64,000 bases of DNA from JAFDZW01 sp964404255. GTDB lineage: Bacteria; Bacteroidota; Ignavibacteria; Palsa-1295. The stretch covers positions 76,036-140,035 of the forward strand of contig CAYOJJ010000009.1 of assembly GCA_964404255.1 (NCBI GenBank), written 5' to 3'. Below are positions 9,382 through 17,652 of this stretch, piece by piece (position 1 is the stretch's first letter; each line of letters opens with the position of its first letter). The position numbers and the translations under genes were made by a program. The notes beneath the pieces are model-generated. The model did no database searches, had not been told where the DNA came from, and was given only the letters and a program-made list of their open reading frames with translations.

Positions 9382-10332
9382 TTATAATAATTCTTTCAGA
9401 GCAAGTTCGGCCTGCTCGCCATTCGGCGGTTTACCGTGCCAGCGGAAGTCATCGTTCATAAAGCTGATGGGATGCCCCATGTAGGTTTCTGCTACGATGC
9501 AGGTCGGCTTGCCGGTCGTTGCCTTTGCTTCGGCAAACGCCTTTCGGATCTCGCTGATATTATGTCCATTGACATGAATGGTATGGAAACCGAACGACGT
9601 CCATTTATCGGCAACAGGATCGACCTCCATGACTTCATCGGTGCGTCCATCGATCTGGCAGTGATTGCGATCGACGATCACAGTCAGGTTATCGAGCTTC
9701 CAGTGACTTGCTGCCATGGCGGCTTCCCAGATTTCGCCTTCCTGCAACTCCCCGTCGCCGGTAAGGGAATAAACGCGGCGGTTATTCTTCGATACCAGCT
9801 TATCGGCCATTGCCATTCCAACAGCGATTCCAAGACCCTGACCGAGTGAGCCGGTGGAGCTTTCAATTCCAGGCAAGCCCATATCGCGGCCCGGATGTCC
9901 TTGTAAGCGCGAGTTCAACTTACGCAGCGTCAGTAATTCCTGCTTAGGGAAGAAGCCGGCGTTAGCAAGGGTCGCATAGAGCACCGGGCACATGTGGCCG
10001 GCCGAGAGGATGAAGCGATCGCGATGCTCATTCCATGGATCTTTCGGATCGTAATTCATGACCCCGCCGAAGTATAGCGTTGCAAAAATATCCGAAGAGC
10101 CAAGCGGCCCGCCGGAGTGCCCGCTTTTCGCCTCTACTAATGCTCTGATGATATCGCGGCGAATCTCTTTGGAGATCGCGGCCAGATCCTCATCGGAATG
10201 AGCAGCGGAATTCTTATACGGTTTGAAAGACTCATACCCATAGGAAGCAACCAATTCCGGTTTTGCTACCGGACGGGTCGGCCCATGAAAGCCAGTTTCA
10301 AGCGGATAAATATGGAAATCGAATGATGCCAT
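9382..10332 (-). CDS. Transketolase, N-terminal (thiamine diphosphate-binding) subunit
   Basis: The protein has 316 residues and matches the N-terminal half of transketolase. It shows RRDIIRALVEAKSGHSGGPLG, the thiamine diphosphate-binding GDGELQEGEIWEAAMAASH followed by LDNLTVIVDRNHCQIDG, and a terminal WHGKPPNGEQAELAL. GDG...N is the cofactor/Mg-binding motif of this superfamily. It is the first gene of a two-gene minus-strand operon with the C-terminal subunit. The two chains are expected to assemble as a heterotetramer in the cytoplasm. No frameshift joins them: each has its own start and stop. Confidence 0.9.
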   Translation of the reverse strand: MASFDFHIYPLETGFHGPTRPVAKPELVASYGYESFKPYKNSAAHSDEDLAAISKEIRRDIIRALVEAKSGHSGGPLGSSDIFATLYFGGVMNYDPKDPWNEHRDRFILSAGHMCPVLYATLANAGFFPKQELLTLRKLNSRLQGHPGRDMGLPGIESSTGSLGQGLGIAVGMAMADKLVSKNNRRVYSLTGDGELQEGEIWEAAMAASHWKLDNLTVIVDRNHCQIDGRTDEVMEVDPVADKWTSFGFHTIHVNGHNISEIRKAFAEAKATTGKPTCIVAETYMGHPISFMNDDFRWHGKPPNGEQAELALKELL

Positions 10333-10554
10333 TGGTTTTACTTAAGTAAGAACAGCAAAACACCAATAGCAAAAAAAACATTTGAGGAAAGTGAATCCCT
10401 GGTAGGATATAGAGAGGACAAATTTAGGATATTTAGATAGTAGAAGCATGAAAGTGAATTTAAATCCAATGGTCCTTTTTGTTGTATTTTAGTTATAATA
10501 GGCAGGAGCACCCATCCCTGCCGGGCTTTAGTATTTTCACCTATTCTTAAAACT

Positions 10555-11133
10555 ATGAAGTACATATTTTCCTTGTGCGTACTGGGCCTGTGTGCCCTTT
10601 CACTTGTTGCCTGCAATAAGCAACAGGGTAGTTCGGCAACCGCCGAAGGCCCGAAAGTCGATTCCACTGTGATGAAGAATAAAGAAGGCTGTAAGCAATG
10701 GATGGAAGCATTCAATAGTGGTAATTGGGATGCTATGGAAAAACTGACGGATCCCAATATCGTCGAGCATTCGCCTGCTCCCGGCCAAAAACCAGGCCGT
10801 GACGGTATGATGGCCATGATGAAAGAGTTTAAGGCAGCCTTCCCTGATATGAAGATGACGATCGTCGATATGACGGCTGAAGGCGATAAGGTCTCCGTTC
10901 TTTCACGTATGGAAGGCACGAATTCCGGTCAATTCATGGGGATGCCCGCTACCGGTAAAAAGGTAGATGTAATGGGAATGGATCTCATTAAGATTACCAA
11001 TGGCAAAGCTTCCGAGCACTGGGGGTATATGGAAATGGATAAATTCATGCAGCAGATGGGCATGATGCCTCCGCCGCCCGGTGGTGAAATGAAAGGCGAT
11101 ATGAAAAAAGGGGACATGAAGAAAAAAGGGTAA
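10555..11133 (+). CDS. SnoaL/ester cyclase-like lipoprotein
   Basis: The protein has 192 residues. The N-terminus is a lipoprotein signal with lipobox LVAC, so the mature protein should be acylated at Cys20. Residues about 40-165 have the SnoaL-like alpha+beta fold pattern of secreted ester cyclases (EAFNSGNWDAMEKLTDPNIVEHSP, GRDGMMAMMKEFKAAFPDMKM, WGYMEMDKFMQQMGMM). The C-terminus is a Pro/Gly and Lys/Asp-rich tail of short KGDMKK repeats. The SnoaL fold binds small hydrophobic molecules, but no substrate can be named. The gene stands alone, with divergent transketolase genes upstream and a hairpin downstream. Confidence 0.7.
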   Translation: MKYIFSLCVLGLCALSLVACNKQQGSSATAEGPKVDSTVMKNKEGCKQWMEAFNSGNWDAMEKLTDPNIVEHSPAPGQKPGRDGMMAMMKEFKAAFPDMKMTIVDMTAEGDKVSVLSRMEGTNSGQFMGMPATGKKVDVMGMDLIKITNGKASEHWGYMEMDKFMQQMGMMPPPPGGEMKGDMKKGDMKKKG

Positions 11134-11159
11134 GTTTTCTTAGAAGCCTCGTTAATATA

Positions 11160-11200
11160 CAGGCCGTGTCTGCTTCGGTGGCCACGGCCTGTGTGTTTAT
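11160..11200 (+). terminator. Probable terminator
   Basis: CAGGCCGTG pairs with CACGGCCTG around a 14-base loop, followed by TGTGTTTAT. The stem is strong but the T run is interrupted. Confidence 0.55.
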
Positions 11201-11247
11201 AGCACCTCCAGTAAGCCAAGTCCGGCCAGCCACTCTCTTTTCTTTCG

Positions 11248-11255
11248 TATTTTTG
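11248..11255 (+). promoter_or_regulatory. Bacteroidota-type -7 promoter element for sucD
   Basis: TATTTTTG matches TAnnTTTG and lies 40 bases before the sucD start. No TTG at the expected -33 distance was found. Confidence 0.5.
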
Positions 11256-11295
11256 TAATTCTGTAATACAACCGCAATATTATTATTTAACTCGA

Positions 11296-12285
11296 ATGAG
11301 CGTATTAGTCGATAAGAAAACCCGTCTGCTCGTCCAGGGCATTACTGGTGGTGAGGGGACATTTCATGCCCAGCAGATGATGGAATATGGTACAAAGGTC
11401 GTTGGCGGCGTCACTCCGGGTAAGGGTGGCACGACGCATATCGGCGTTCCGGTATTTAATTCCGTTGCCGAAGGCGTTAAGGCCACCGGTGCAAATGCAA
11501 CCTGCATTTTTGTACCGCCGGCATTTGCTGCCGATGCTATCCTTGAAGCCGAAGCCGCCGGTGTTCCGCTTATCGTTTGCATCACCGAGGGTATTCCGGT
11601 AAAGGATATGGTTTCGGTTTATGAGGTGCTGCGTCATTCAAAATCCCGTCTTATCGGTCCGAACTGCCCGGGTATTATTTCTCCGGGTCTTGCGAAGATC
11701 GGTATCATGCCTGGGTTTATCCATAAAAAAGGACGTATTGGTATCGTCTCCCGCTCCGGAACGCTTACCTATGAAGCCGTCAAGCAGGTTGTCGATGTCG
11801 GTATGGGCCAATCGACCGCTATTGGTATCGGCGGCGATCCGATCATCGGTACGCGCTTTATCGATGCCATCGAACTCTTCCAGAACGATCCCGATACCGA
11901 TGCTATTATTATGATCGGTGAGATCGGTGGCTCGGCAGAAGAAGAGGCAGCCCGATATGTGAAGAAGAATGTTACCAAGCCGGTCGTCGGTTTTATTGCC
12001 GGACGTACAGCTCCTCCGGGCCGTCGTATGGGTCATGCCGGTGCTATCATCAGCGGCGGTAAGGGTACGGCCGATGAAAAGATGGCTACCATGCGCAAGT
12101 GTGGTATTACCGTTGTCGAAAGCCCGGCGCTGCTTGGTGAAACAGTTGCAAAAGCGCTTGCAAAGACAAAGCCTGCTAAAGCAGCAGCTAAGCCGGCAGC
12201 AAAGAAAGCTACTGTAGCGGCAAAGAAGAAAGCCGCACCCAAGAAAGCGGTAGCGAAAAAAGCTGCAAAGAAAAAGAAAAAATAA
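11296..12285 (+). CDS. sucD: Succinate-CoA ligase, alpha subunit, with a lysine/alanine-rich tail
   Basis: The protein has 329 residues, while the family is usually about 290. The CoA-binding Rossmann part (LLVQGITGGEGTFHAQQM, residues 11-28), GPNCPGIISPG (121-131) and the phospho-histidine loop GHAGAIISGGKGTADEKMATM (His247) are all present. The alpha subunit is therefore expected to be active in the TCA cycle step between succinyl-CoA and succinate. No sucC (beta subunit) is nearby, so the partner must be elsewhere. From about residue 289 on, the protein becomes an Ala/Lys/Pro tail with 18 lysines in 41 residues, ending in five lysines. That is not part of the enzyme fold. Downstream are a rhodanese and ndk. 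Confidence 0.95.
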   Translation: MSVLVDKKTRLLVQGITGGEGTFHAQQMMEYGTKVVGGVTPGKGGTTHIGVPVFNSVAEGVKATGANATCIFVPPAFAADAILEAEAAGVPLIVCITEGIPVKDMVSVYEVLRHSKSRLIGPNCPGIISPGLAKIGIMPGFIHKKGRIGIVSRSGTLTYEAVKQVVDVGMGQSTAIGIGGDPIIGTRFIDAIELFQNDPDTDAIIMIGEIGGSAEEEAARYVKKNVTKPVVGFIAGRTAPPGRRMGHAGAIISGGKGTADEKMATMRKCGITVVESPALLGETVAKALAKTKPAKAAAKPAAKKATVAAKKKAAPKKAVAKKAAKKKKK

Positions 12286-12309
12286 GCAGCTTCCGAAGTA
12301 GAGTATCTA

Positions 12310-12342
12310 TCCCCGGTCGCTGTATGATCGGGGATTTTTTTT
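12310..12342 (+). terminator. Rho-independent terminator
   Basis: CCCCGGTC pairs with GATCGGGG (one wobble) and is followed by eight T residues. An AAGGAG ribosome-binding site for the next gene begins right after it, at about 12343. Confidence 0.75.
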
Positions 12343-12355
12343 AAGGAGAAATTCC

Positions 12356-12673
12356 ATGCCAGCTAAGCACATTTCCATCGATGAATTTTTAGAGCAACGA
12401 AAGAAAAATAAGAAGTCCATTGTACTCGATGTTCGTCATGCCGAGCATTTTGAAAAAGGCCATATTCCCGGTGCTATTAATCTGAATAAAGCACGGGTTG
12501 CCGATGAAATTGAATCGGTAATACCTGATAAAAAAGCACAGATCTATTGCCATTGCGGCGGTGGCGAAAGCGGAGCAAAAGCCGCAGATACCCTTACCGA
12601 ACTTGGATATAAAAATGCCGTCGTTATCGATGGCGGCTGGAGAGCCTATAAAGCTAAACAAGGAGAAGAATAA
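12356..12673 (+). CDS. Single-domain rhodanese-like protein
   Basis: The protein has 105 residues and is one rhodanese domain: IVLDVRHAEHFEKGHIPGAINL (residues 22-43), then the catalytic loop YCHCGGGES with candidate active Cys65, and a closing YKNAVVIDGGWRAYK. Rhodanese domains carry sulfur as a Cys persulfide. The loop is about two residues longer than the usual CxxGxRS form, contains a second Cys (67) and lacks the usual Arg, so substrate preference may differ. AAGGAG seven bases upstream supports the ATG at 12356. There is no signal peptide, so it is cytoplasmic. Confidence 0.85.
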   Translation: MPAKHISIDEFLEQRKKNKKSIVLDVRHAEHFEKGHIPGAINLNKARVADEIESVIPDKKAQIYCHCGGGESGAKAADTLTELGYKNAVVIDGGWRAYKAKQGEE

Positions 12674-12761
12674 GTATCTTATCCGGGCAGTAAGTTCTTG
12701 CTAAACTTTTCCTTCGACTTCCGTTGTTGAAAGCGCCATTATCCCAATAGACAACCCAATC

Positions 12762-13193
12762 ATGGCTATCGAAAAGACCCTTTGTATCATTAAGCCCGAT
12801 GCCGTAAAGGCCGGAAATATCGGTAATATTATTGCTCACATCCAGAAAGAAGGCTTCAAGATCCTTGCAATGAAGCTTGCCCGTCTTTCCGATCGCAGTG
12901 CCGGTAAGTTCTATGAAGTCCATAAAGAGCGCCCCTTCTATGGCGAACTCGTTAATTTTATGGCCAGCGGTGCCTGTGTACCGATCGCTCTTGAAAAAGA
13001 GAACGGCATTGCCGAATGGCGCCGGGTGATCGGTTCTACCGATCCGGCTGAAGCCGCCGATGGCACGATCCGCAAATTATATGCAAAGAGCAAGGGCGAG
13101 AATGCCGTACATGGCTCGGACTCCGTCGAGAACGGACTTCGGGAGATCGCCTTCTTCTTTACCGAAGGTGAGCTTGCCGATCTCGGCCTCTGA
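12762..13193 (+). CDS. ndk: Nucleoside diphosphate kinase
   Basis: The protein has 143 residues, the normal size. The start (EKTLCIIKPDAV) and the active-site signature NAVHGSDS with the phosphate-accepting His117 are both present. The enzyme transfers the gamma-phosphate of ATP to other nucleoside diphosphates. It lies downstream of sucD and the rhodanese. In Pseudomonas, Ndk is known to associate with succinyl-CoA synthetase, so the proximity may be meaningful, but that is inference here. Confidence 0.97.
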   Translation: MAIEKTLCIIKPDAVKAGNIGNIIAHIQKEGFKILAMKLARLSDRSAGKFYEVHKERPFYGELVNFMASGACVPIALEKENGIAEWRRVIGSTDPAEAADGTIRKLYAKSKGENAVHGSDSVENGLREIAFFFTEGELADLGL

Positions 13194-13218
13194 TAATTAC
13201 TACATATATTTACGTGAG

Positions 13219-13248
13219 AAAAGGTGACCTATTGGTCACCTTTTTGTT
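13219..13248 (+). terminator. Rho-independent terminator
   Basis: AAAGGTGACC pairs with GGTCACCTTT around a 4-base loop, followed by T-rich sequence. It lies between ndk and the acetyltransferase and argues against an upstream start for the latter. Confidence 0.85.
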
Positions 13249-13256
13249 TTACTGGC

Positions 13257-13694
13257 ATGACTCAAGCATTTAAAGAGTATAGTATTTCTTCGGACAGAGA
13301 TCGTATAAATGAAAGCCAGGTGCATTTCTGGCTAACCAATACCTACTGGTCTCCCGGCGTATCACGCGAACGAGTTATCGAGGCTATGGATAATTCGGCT
13401 CTTGTCGTAGGAGCATACCTCGAAGAGAAGCAAGTCGGGTATATGCGCCTGGTAAGCGATAAGACGACCTTTTCATGGATCTCCGATGTCTATGTCGATG
13501 AAGCACACCGAGGCAAGGGGCTGGCCAAAGCGATGGTGGCTTTTTCAATGGAGCATCCGGAGTTTGCGGCCATCAATCGATGGCTTCTTGCAACCCGGGA
13601 TGCCCACGACGTCTATAAGCCATTGGGTTTTGGGGCGCTCGAGTATCCCGATCATTTTATGTGGAAGGGAATACAAATACCCCCTCCACAATAA
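13257..13694 (+). CDS. GNAT-family N-acetyltransferase
   Basis: The protein has 145 residues from the ATG at 13257. An upstream in-frame start at 13224 lies inside the terminator hairpin and is rejected. Residues about 75-95 hold the acetyl-CoA-binding motif A (SDVYVDEAHRGKGLAKAMV, R/QxxGxG/A pattern), and the end (YKPLGFGALEYPDHFMW) is typical of motif B. It resembles small single-domain GNAT proteins of the type ...FWLTNTYWSPGVSRERVIEAM. The substrate is unknown. Confidence 0.85.
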   Translation: MTQAFKEYSISSDRDRINESQVHFWLTNTYWSPGVSRERVIEAMDNSALVVGAYLEEKQVGYMRLVSDKTTFSWISDVYVDEAHRGKGLAKAMVAFSMEHPEFAAINRWLLATRDAHDVYKPLGFGALEYPDHFMWKGIQIPPPQ

Positions 13695-13710
13695 TATGAA
13701 GTATTGTAAA

Positions 13711-13746
13711 AAAGAAAGGCCGCGAAACCGCCGCCTTTCTTTTTTA
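13711..13746. terminator. Bidirectional terminator between convergent genes
   Basis: AAAGAAAGGC pairs with GCCTTTCTTT around an imperfect GC-rich loop, with A and T runs on both sides. It serves both the GNAT gene and the minus-strand T9SS gene. Confidence 0.75.
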
Positions 13747-13759
13747 GAGTAGATGAAAA

Positions 13760-15826
13760 TTATTTAGTTATGACCAGAGGAAGTACTTTTATTTCATCGC
13801 CGCGCTCCAATCGCAGATAATAGATGCCGGCAGAAAATCCGGAGCATGATAATTCAAAGCTATTGCTTCCCTCTGCAAAATATTGGTTGCCAAAAGAAGC
13901 TACACAAGCACCGGCACTATTATAGATGCCGAGCAGAACAGCCGAAGCTTTTTGTAGGGTAAAGTGCAGGGTGGCAATATTGTGTACCGGATTAGGATTA
14001 ATAGTAATGGATTCAGGGAGCACAACATTTCCAGCGACATCATCCGGAACAGTAGCGGAGCCATTGATCGGGATTTTTATGCGCCCGGCATTATCTGCAT
14101 TGGTAACAATGATTATCGAATCGGTAAAGCTGCCTGCCAGGGTAGGATTGAATACCACCGTATCGGAATGCGATTGCCCCGCCTGCAAAACAAAAGTGGA
14201 TTGTGGATTTAGAATAGAGAACGGAGCCGATGGAGCAGTAACTGTTACATTCAAGGTCGAACCTTGTGCGCCGGTATTGCGAATTGTAACTACTTGCTGA
14301 ATGGGAACATTACCCACCTGAACCGCCCCAAAATTTAGCATTTGTTTATTAACGGTACATACCGGCTTAGGAGCAGCAACAGAATCGACTCCTGTACCGC
14401 TGATAATAATCCGTAGTGACGACTGAGTGCTATCATTTGAAGTGACAAAGATCGTATCGTTATACGTCCCTGCCGTACCCGGGGTAAAGGCAATCTCGAC
14501 AATGCGGGATTGGCCGGAATCCAACGAGAAGACTCCAAAATTATTTATCGGCGTGAATTGCTGTTGATGTTTCAACGCTGAAACCGAGCCGATCAGGATT
14601 CTGGCCGAATCGCTGGTATTTGTAATAGTAAATGTTTTATGGGCAGAAGAATCAGTTTTGACATTTCCAAAGGATAATCTGGAAGTACCTCCGGTACCGC
14701 CGCCTCCGCCTCCACCGCCGCCAGTAGTTACGCCGCTGAGCGTGATCTTCGGATATTTGGAGCCCGCAACCCCCTGACCAAAGATAATGATCTTGGTTGT
14801 GGGAGTACTCGAATTGTTGGTAATAATAAGAGTATCCACATACGTTTTTACGGTATCAGGAGTAAAAGAGATCGTTACACTTTGCGTATCTTTCCGGGCT
14901 AATGAAAAGTTTGTGGTACCGGTTAATGCAAAATTTTTACCGACAGCAATTTTACAATCTCCGGTAAGGGCGATCTTAATAGTGGAATCGCTACTATTAG
15001 TAATTTTGATAGCCTGTTGGATGCTCTTTGTTACTACTGCAGAGCCAATACTTACGAAAGACTGTGCGGGAATGACCGACATTCGTGGAAGGGTATCCGG
15101 TGCTACTGCCTGTCCTGCAATAATGATCTTCACAACTTTGTTTGCCGCGGAATCAGCATTAGTTGGAATTATAAGAGTATCACGGAATGTACCCGCGGCT
15201 ATGGGCGCAAAACGAATTTTTAAGCTATCGGTCTGATTTTTACCTATGGAGAAAGATCCTCCTCCGGCAGTAATACTAAAGGGGGCATCGGCATCCGGTA
15301 CTGCTACAGCAAGCTGCTTTTCTATAAAACTGGTATTGGTAATAACAACAGTCCTTGAAGCGAAGCCGCCGACTAATACCTGACTAAAATTTATCGTAGT
15401 AGGAGCGACAGAGATATGAGCAAACGTATCGGTTTGAATACCCGTCCCGCTCATGGTGATACGCGTTGGATTTTTAGAAAAGGTGGTATCGCCATTATGA
15501 CTGGCAAAGAGCGTATCCCGATATTGCTGGCCGGCCTCGGGTTTAAAACGAATTCGGACGGTATCGGTGGTCCCTCTGGTTACCGTGAACGAAGAACTTC
15601 CGACAATCCGGAACACGGAGGTTTTAAGGGTGCTTAACGTAACCGAAACATCGGCAGGCGAAGAAGTATCGACGGTTACAAAAAAGGTCTTATCAACCGA
15701 ATCGCCAACTATGACACTGCCATGTTGCAGACTGGTAGGAAAAATAAAAAACTTCGGACGCTGTGGCTGGGCAGAAGTAACCGAAGCGAGCAGAATACAA
15801 AGTACAACGAAGAGAGATGATTTCAT
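13760..15826 (-). CDS. T9SS-secreted choice-of-anchor-D protein
   Basis: The protein has 688 residues from the ATG at 15826. That start gives a clean signal peptide (MKSSLFVVLCILLASVTSAQ), whereas the longer frame to 16072 overlaps the divergent Nudix gene. It is built of about five tandem immunoglobulin-like anchor-D repeats of roughly 110 residues. Each has a pattern such as LSFGNVKTDSSAHKTFTITNTS ... ITISGTG. A run of nine glycines sits between the third and fourth repeats. The C-terminus is a T9SS type A domain (TINPNPVHNIATLHF, then YYLRLERGDEIKVLPLVITK). It is probably a surface adhesin or scaffold; no catalytic motif is visible. Confidence 0.85.
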   Translation of the reverse strand: MKSSLFVVLCILLASVTSAQPQRPKFFIFPTSLQHGSVIVGDSVDKTFFVTVDTSSPADVSVTLSTLKTSVFRIVGSSSFTVTRGTTDTVRIRFKPEAGQQYRDTLFASHNGDTTFSKNPTRITMSGTGIQTDTFAHISVAPTTINFSQVLVGGFASRTVVITNTSFIEKQLAVAVPDADAPFSITAGGGSFSIGKNQTDSLKIRFAPIAAGTFRDTLIIPTNADSAANKVVKIIIAGQAVAPDTLPRMSVIPAQSFVSIGSAVVTKSIQQAIKITNSSDSTIKIALTGDCKIAVGKNFALTGTTNFSLARKDTQSVTISFTPDTVKTYVDTLIITNNSSTPTTKIIIFGQGVAGSKYPKITLSGVTTGGGGGGGGGTGGTSRLSFGNVKTDSSAHKTFTITNTSDSARILIGSVSALKHQQQFTPINNFGVFSLDSGQSRIVEIAFTPGTAGTYNDTIFVTSNDSTQSSLRIIISGTGVDSVAAPKPVCTVNKQMLNFGAVQVGNVPIQQVVTIRNTGAQGSTLNVTVTAPSAPFSILNPQSTFVLQAGQSHSDTVVFNPTLAGSFTDSIIIVTNADNAGRIKIPINGSATVPDDVAGNVVLPESITINPNPVHNIATLHFTLQKASAVLLGIYNSAGACVASFGNQYFAEGSNSFELSCSGFSAGIYYLRLERGDEIKVLPLVITK

Positions 15827-15984
15827 AATGAGTCTGGGGATTCGAACGAACACACAACACTCCTTCGGGGGAAGGTACAAGGTACGATGAGGTAGTGTAA
15901 TTCTGGAAATAGAGATAGGGTTCCGCCAAACAGGTTTGAAAAAAAATTGCACCGAATGGGAGAGATAACTGTCTTTTACAATAT

Positions 15985-16518
15985 ATGATAAAAGAACTTG
16001 CCCGCATCGATGGGGTGATCCTGGATCAAAATCCCTGGTGGCAATACCGGCGTGACCGCTATAGACTTCCATCGGGAGAGGAAGGCGTGTACTATTTTGT
16101 CCATACCCCCGGTTCGGTGATGATCGTTCCGGTGACGAGGGACGGACGGCTCATATTTTGCCGGCAATTCCGGTATCTGAATCAGCGCATAAGTATCGAA
16201 TTCCCGGGTGGTGGTGTAAAAAAGGGAATGGATACTACTACAGCAGCAAGGTTGGAGTTGGAAGAAGAGTGCGGGGTTACATCGGATACCTTGCAACCTA
16301 TCGGTTCGTTCAATCCGATGAACGGGGTAACAGACGAGCTCTGCAGTGTGTTTATTGCCACCGATCTGAAACCGGTTATGGCCCAGCCCGATATAACCGA
16401 AGAATTTGAAGTAGTGCTGTTAACACGGGACGAGGTCGATGCGGCTATTGGTTCCGGTGAGCTATGGGATGGGATGACACTCGCCGCCCTGGCACTCTAT
16501 CGCGCTATTACACAATAA
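15985..16518 (+). CDS. Nudix hydrolase, ADP-ribose pyrophosphatase-like
   Basis: The protein has 177 residues. The upstream strand pattern (VPVTRDGRLIFCRQFRYLNQRISIEFPGG) and the Nudix box place it near ADP-ribose/NDP-sugar pyrophosphatases. The box reads GGVKKGM-x7-LELEEECGV. The metal-binding EExG core is kept, but the first Glu is Met and the conserved Arg before it is Leu. Activity is therefore plausible but the box is degenerate. The ATG at 15985 is 159 bases from the divergent T9SS gene. The next gene starts 19 bases downstream. Confidence 0.85.
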   Translation: MIKELARIDGVILDQNPWWQYRRDRYRLPSGEEGVYYFVHTPGSVMIVPVTRDGRLIFCRQFRYLNQRISIEFPGGGVKKGMDTTTAARLELEEECGVTSDTLQPIGSFNPMNGVTDELCSVFIATDLKPVMAQPDITEEFEVVLLTRDEVDAAIGSGELWDGMTLAALALYRAITQ

Positions 16519-16537
16519 CGAACGACGAAAATAATAC

Positions 16538-17602
16538 ATGAATCGAATAGTACTTCCATTACTGCTGAGTATTCTTTGGGCTGGCAGCTCCATAGCCCAG
16601 AAAAATAAACCGCAAGCTTCTTCTCACCTGTCCTTTGTTGCCGGTCAAAGTTTTCATGTGAGAACAGATGAGGTACTGAAGATTACGCAGCAGATGTCTC
16701 AGGTTGATAGTTCGCTTGTCGAGCCAAGCTTCCGCTACACGACCTATGATTTTACCGAGAACATCGATAAAGTGTATCCCGATGGAAGTGCTGATGTTTC
16801 GTCCACGCTTGATTCTATCGTTATCCATATTTATGTTGGTGAGGTAAAAGACCAAAACGAATATTTCCGGTTCAATTCCAATTCGGAAGTCGATCTTGCC
16901 GCCCGATTAAGAGATATCCGGGCGCTGCCACGAGCCCAGTATCTGGGGCAAACATTGAAGTACCGTCTTGAACCGACCGGTACTATCAGATATTTCAATA
17001 ATCTCTCTGCGTACCAGCACGGGATCATCGCTACGGCTTATGAATATGAAATGATGCATGCTGTTCTTTCTTACACCGATTCACTTCGGATCGGCCAGCA
17101 TCTCGAACAGGGATCGGGAGCTCTTGCAGCGCTTGCATCCGGTGGAAAGGCCAGCCTTCCCTATACAATGACGGAAATTCATGTAACTAAAGATGAAAGG
17201 GCGAGCCAGAAAGCGGATACTATTAATTATAATGCCACCTTCAGTGACCCGCCACAAAAAATGGATTACCTTGAAGGCATTGCTTTCCCGATCACACTTA
17301 AGAATTTTGCCGGCGGCATGAAAGGTACCTTGGTATTTAAAGGAGGAATTATCACCTCTCAAACTGAAACCGATTCTGCCTCGATGAATCTGTTGATCGA
17401 TTCGGAAGTGATCAAGAATGCCGTTTATCGTACTGTCACAACCACGCGGACCCCGAATAAACTGCTAAAAGGTATAAACTTCCAGGTCAAGGATATAAAA
17501 GAGCATAAGCCGGAGCCAAAACACGAAGATGAAATGCAATCTATCGAACTGACTCCGAAACACGTGAATAAACCTTCTACAAAACCTGCTCAGGGGAAAT
17601 AA
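16538..17602 (+). CDS. Secreted protein of unknown function, related to the lipoprotein at 31891-32958
   Basis: The protein has 354 residues, with a signal peptide (LPLLLSILWAGSSIAQ). I do not recognise the family. It is beta-rich, without metal-binding or catalytic motifs, and ends in a charged tail (HKPEPKHEDE). Its layout is close to that of the 355-residue lipoprotein at 31891-32958. Both share a DSIxIxI strand followed by FNSNS/FSSNN, then a segment with an aromatic GxI...NL pattern. Both resemble the DUF6263 kind of periplasmic protein, which I state only as a possibility. It is probably co-transcribed with the Nudix gene 19 bases upstream. Confidence 0.6.
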   Translation: MNRIVLPLLLSILWAGSSIAQKNKPQASSHLSFVAGQSFHVRTDEVLKITQQMSQVDSSLVEPSFRYTTYDFTENIDKVYPDGSADVSSTLDSIVIHIYVGEVKDQNEYFRFNSNSEVDLAARLRDIRALPRAQYLGQTLKYRLEPTGTIRYFNNLSAYQHGIIATAYEYEMMHAVLSYTDSLRIGQHLEQGSGALAALASGGKASLPYTMTEIHVTKDERASQKADTINYNATFSDPPQKMDYLEGIAFPITLKNFAGGMKGTLVFKGGIITSQTETDSASMNLLIDSEVIKNAVYRTVTTTRTPNKLLKGINFQVKDIKEHKPEPKHEDEMQSIELTPKHVNKPSTKPAQGK

Positions 17603-17632
17603 TAAAAAGGCGGCCTACGGCCGCCTTTTTAT
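17603..17632. terminator. Bidirectional terminator between convergent genes
   Basis: AAAAAGGCGGCC pairs perfectly with GGCCGCCTTTTT around a 3-base loop. It is nearly identical to the hairpin at 391-420. Confidence 0.9.
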
Positions 17633-17652
17633 TATACGTGAGGGGACAACGA

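Noticed and set aside
10338..10919. Minus-strand frame of 193 codons over the lipoprotein gene
   Set aside because: It overlaps the better supported SnoaL-like lipoprotein on the other strand and its composition is unconvincing.
15838..15850. GGGATTCGAACGA, similar to a tRNA T-loop
   Set aside because: It lies next to the T9SS gene start and no cloverleaf can be formed on either strand.
15827..16072. N-terminal extension of the anchor-D protein to 16072
   Set aside because: It would overlap the divergent Nudix gene start, and the signal peptide begins at 15826.
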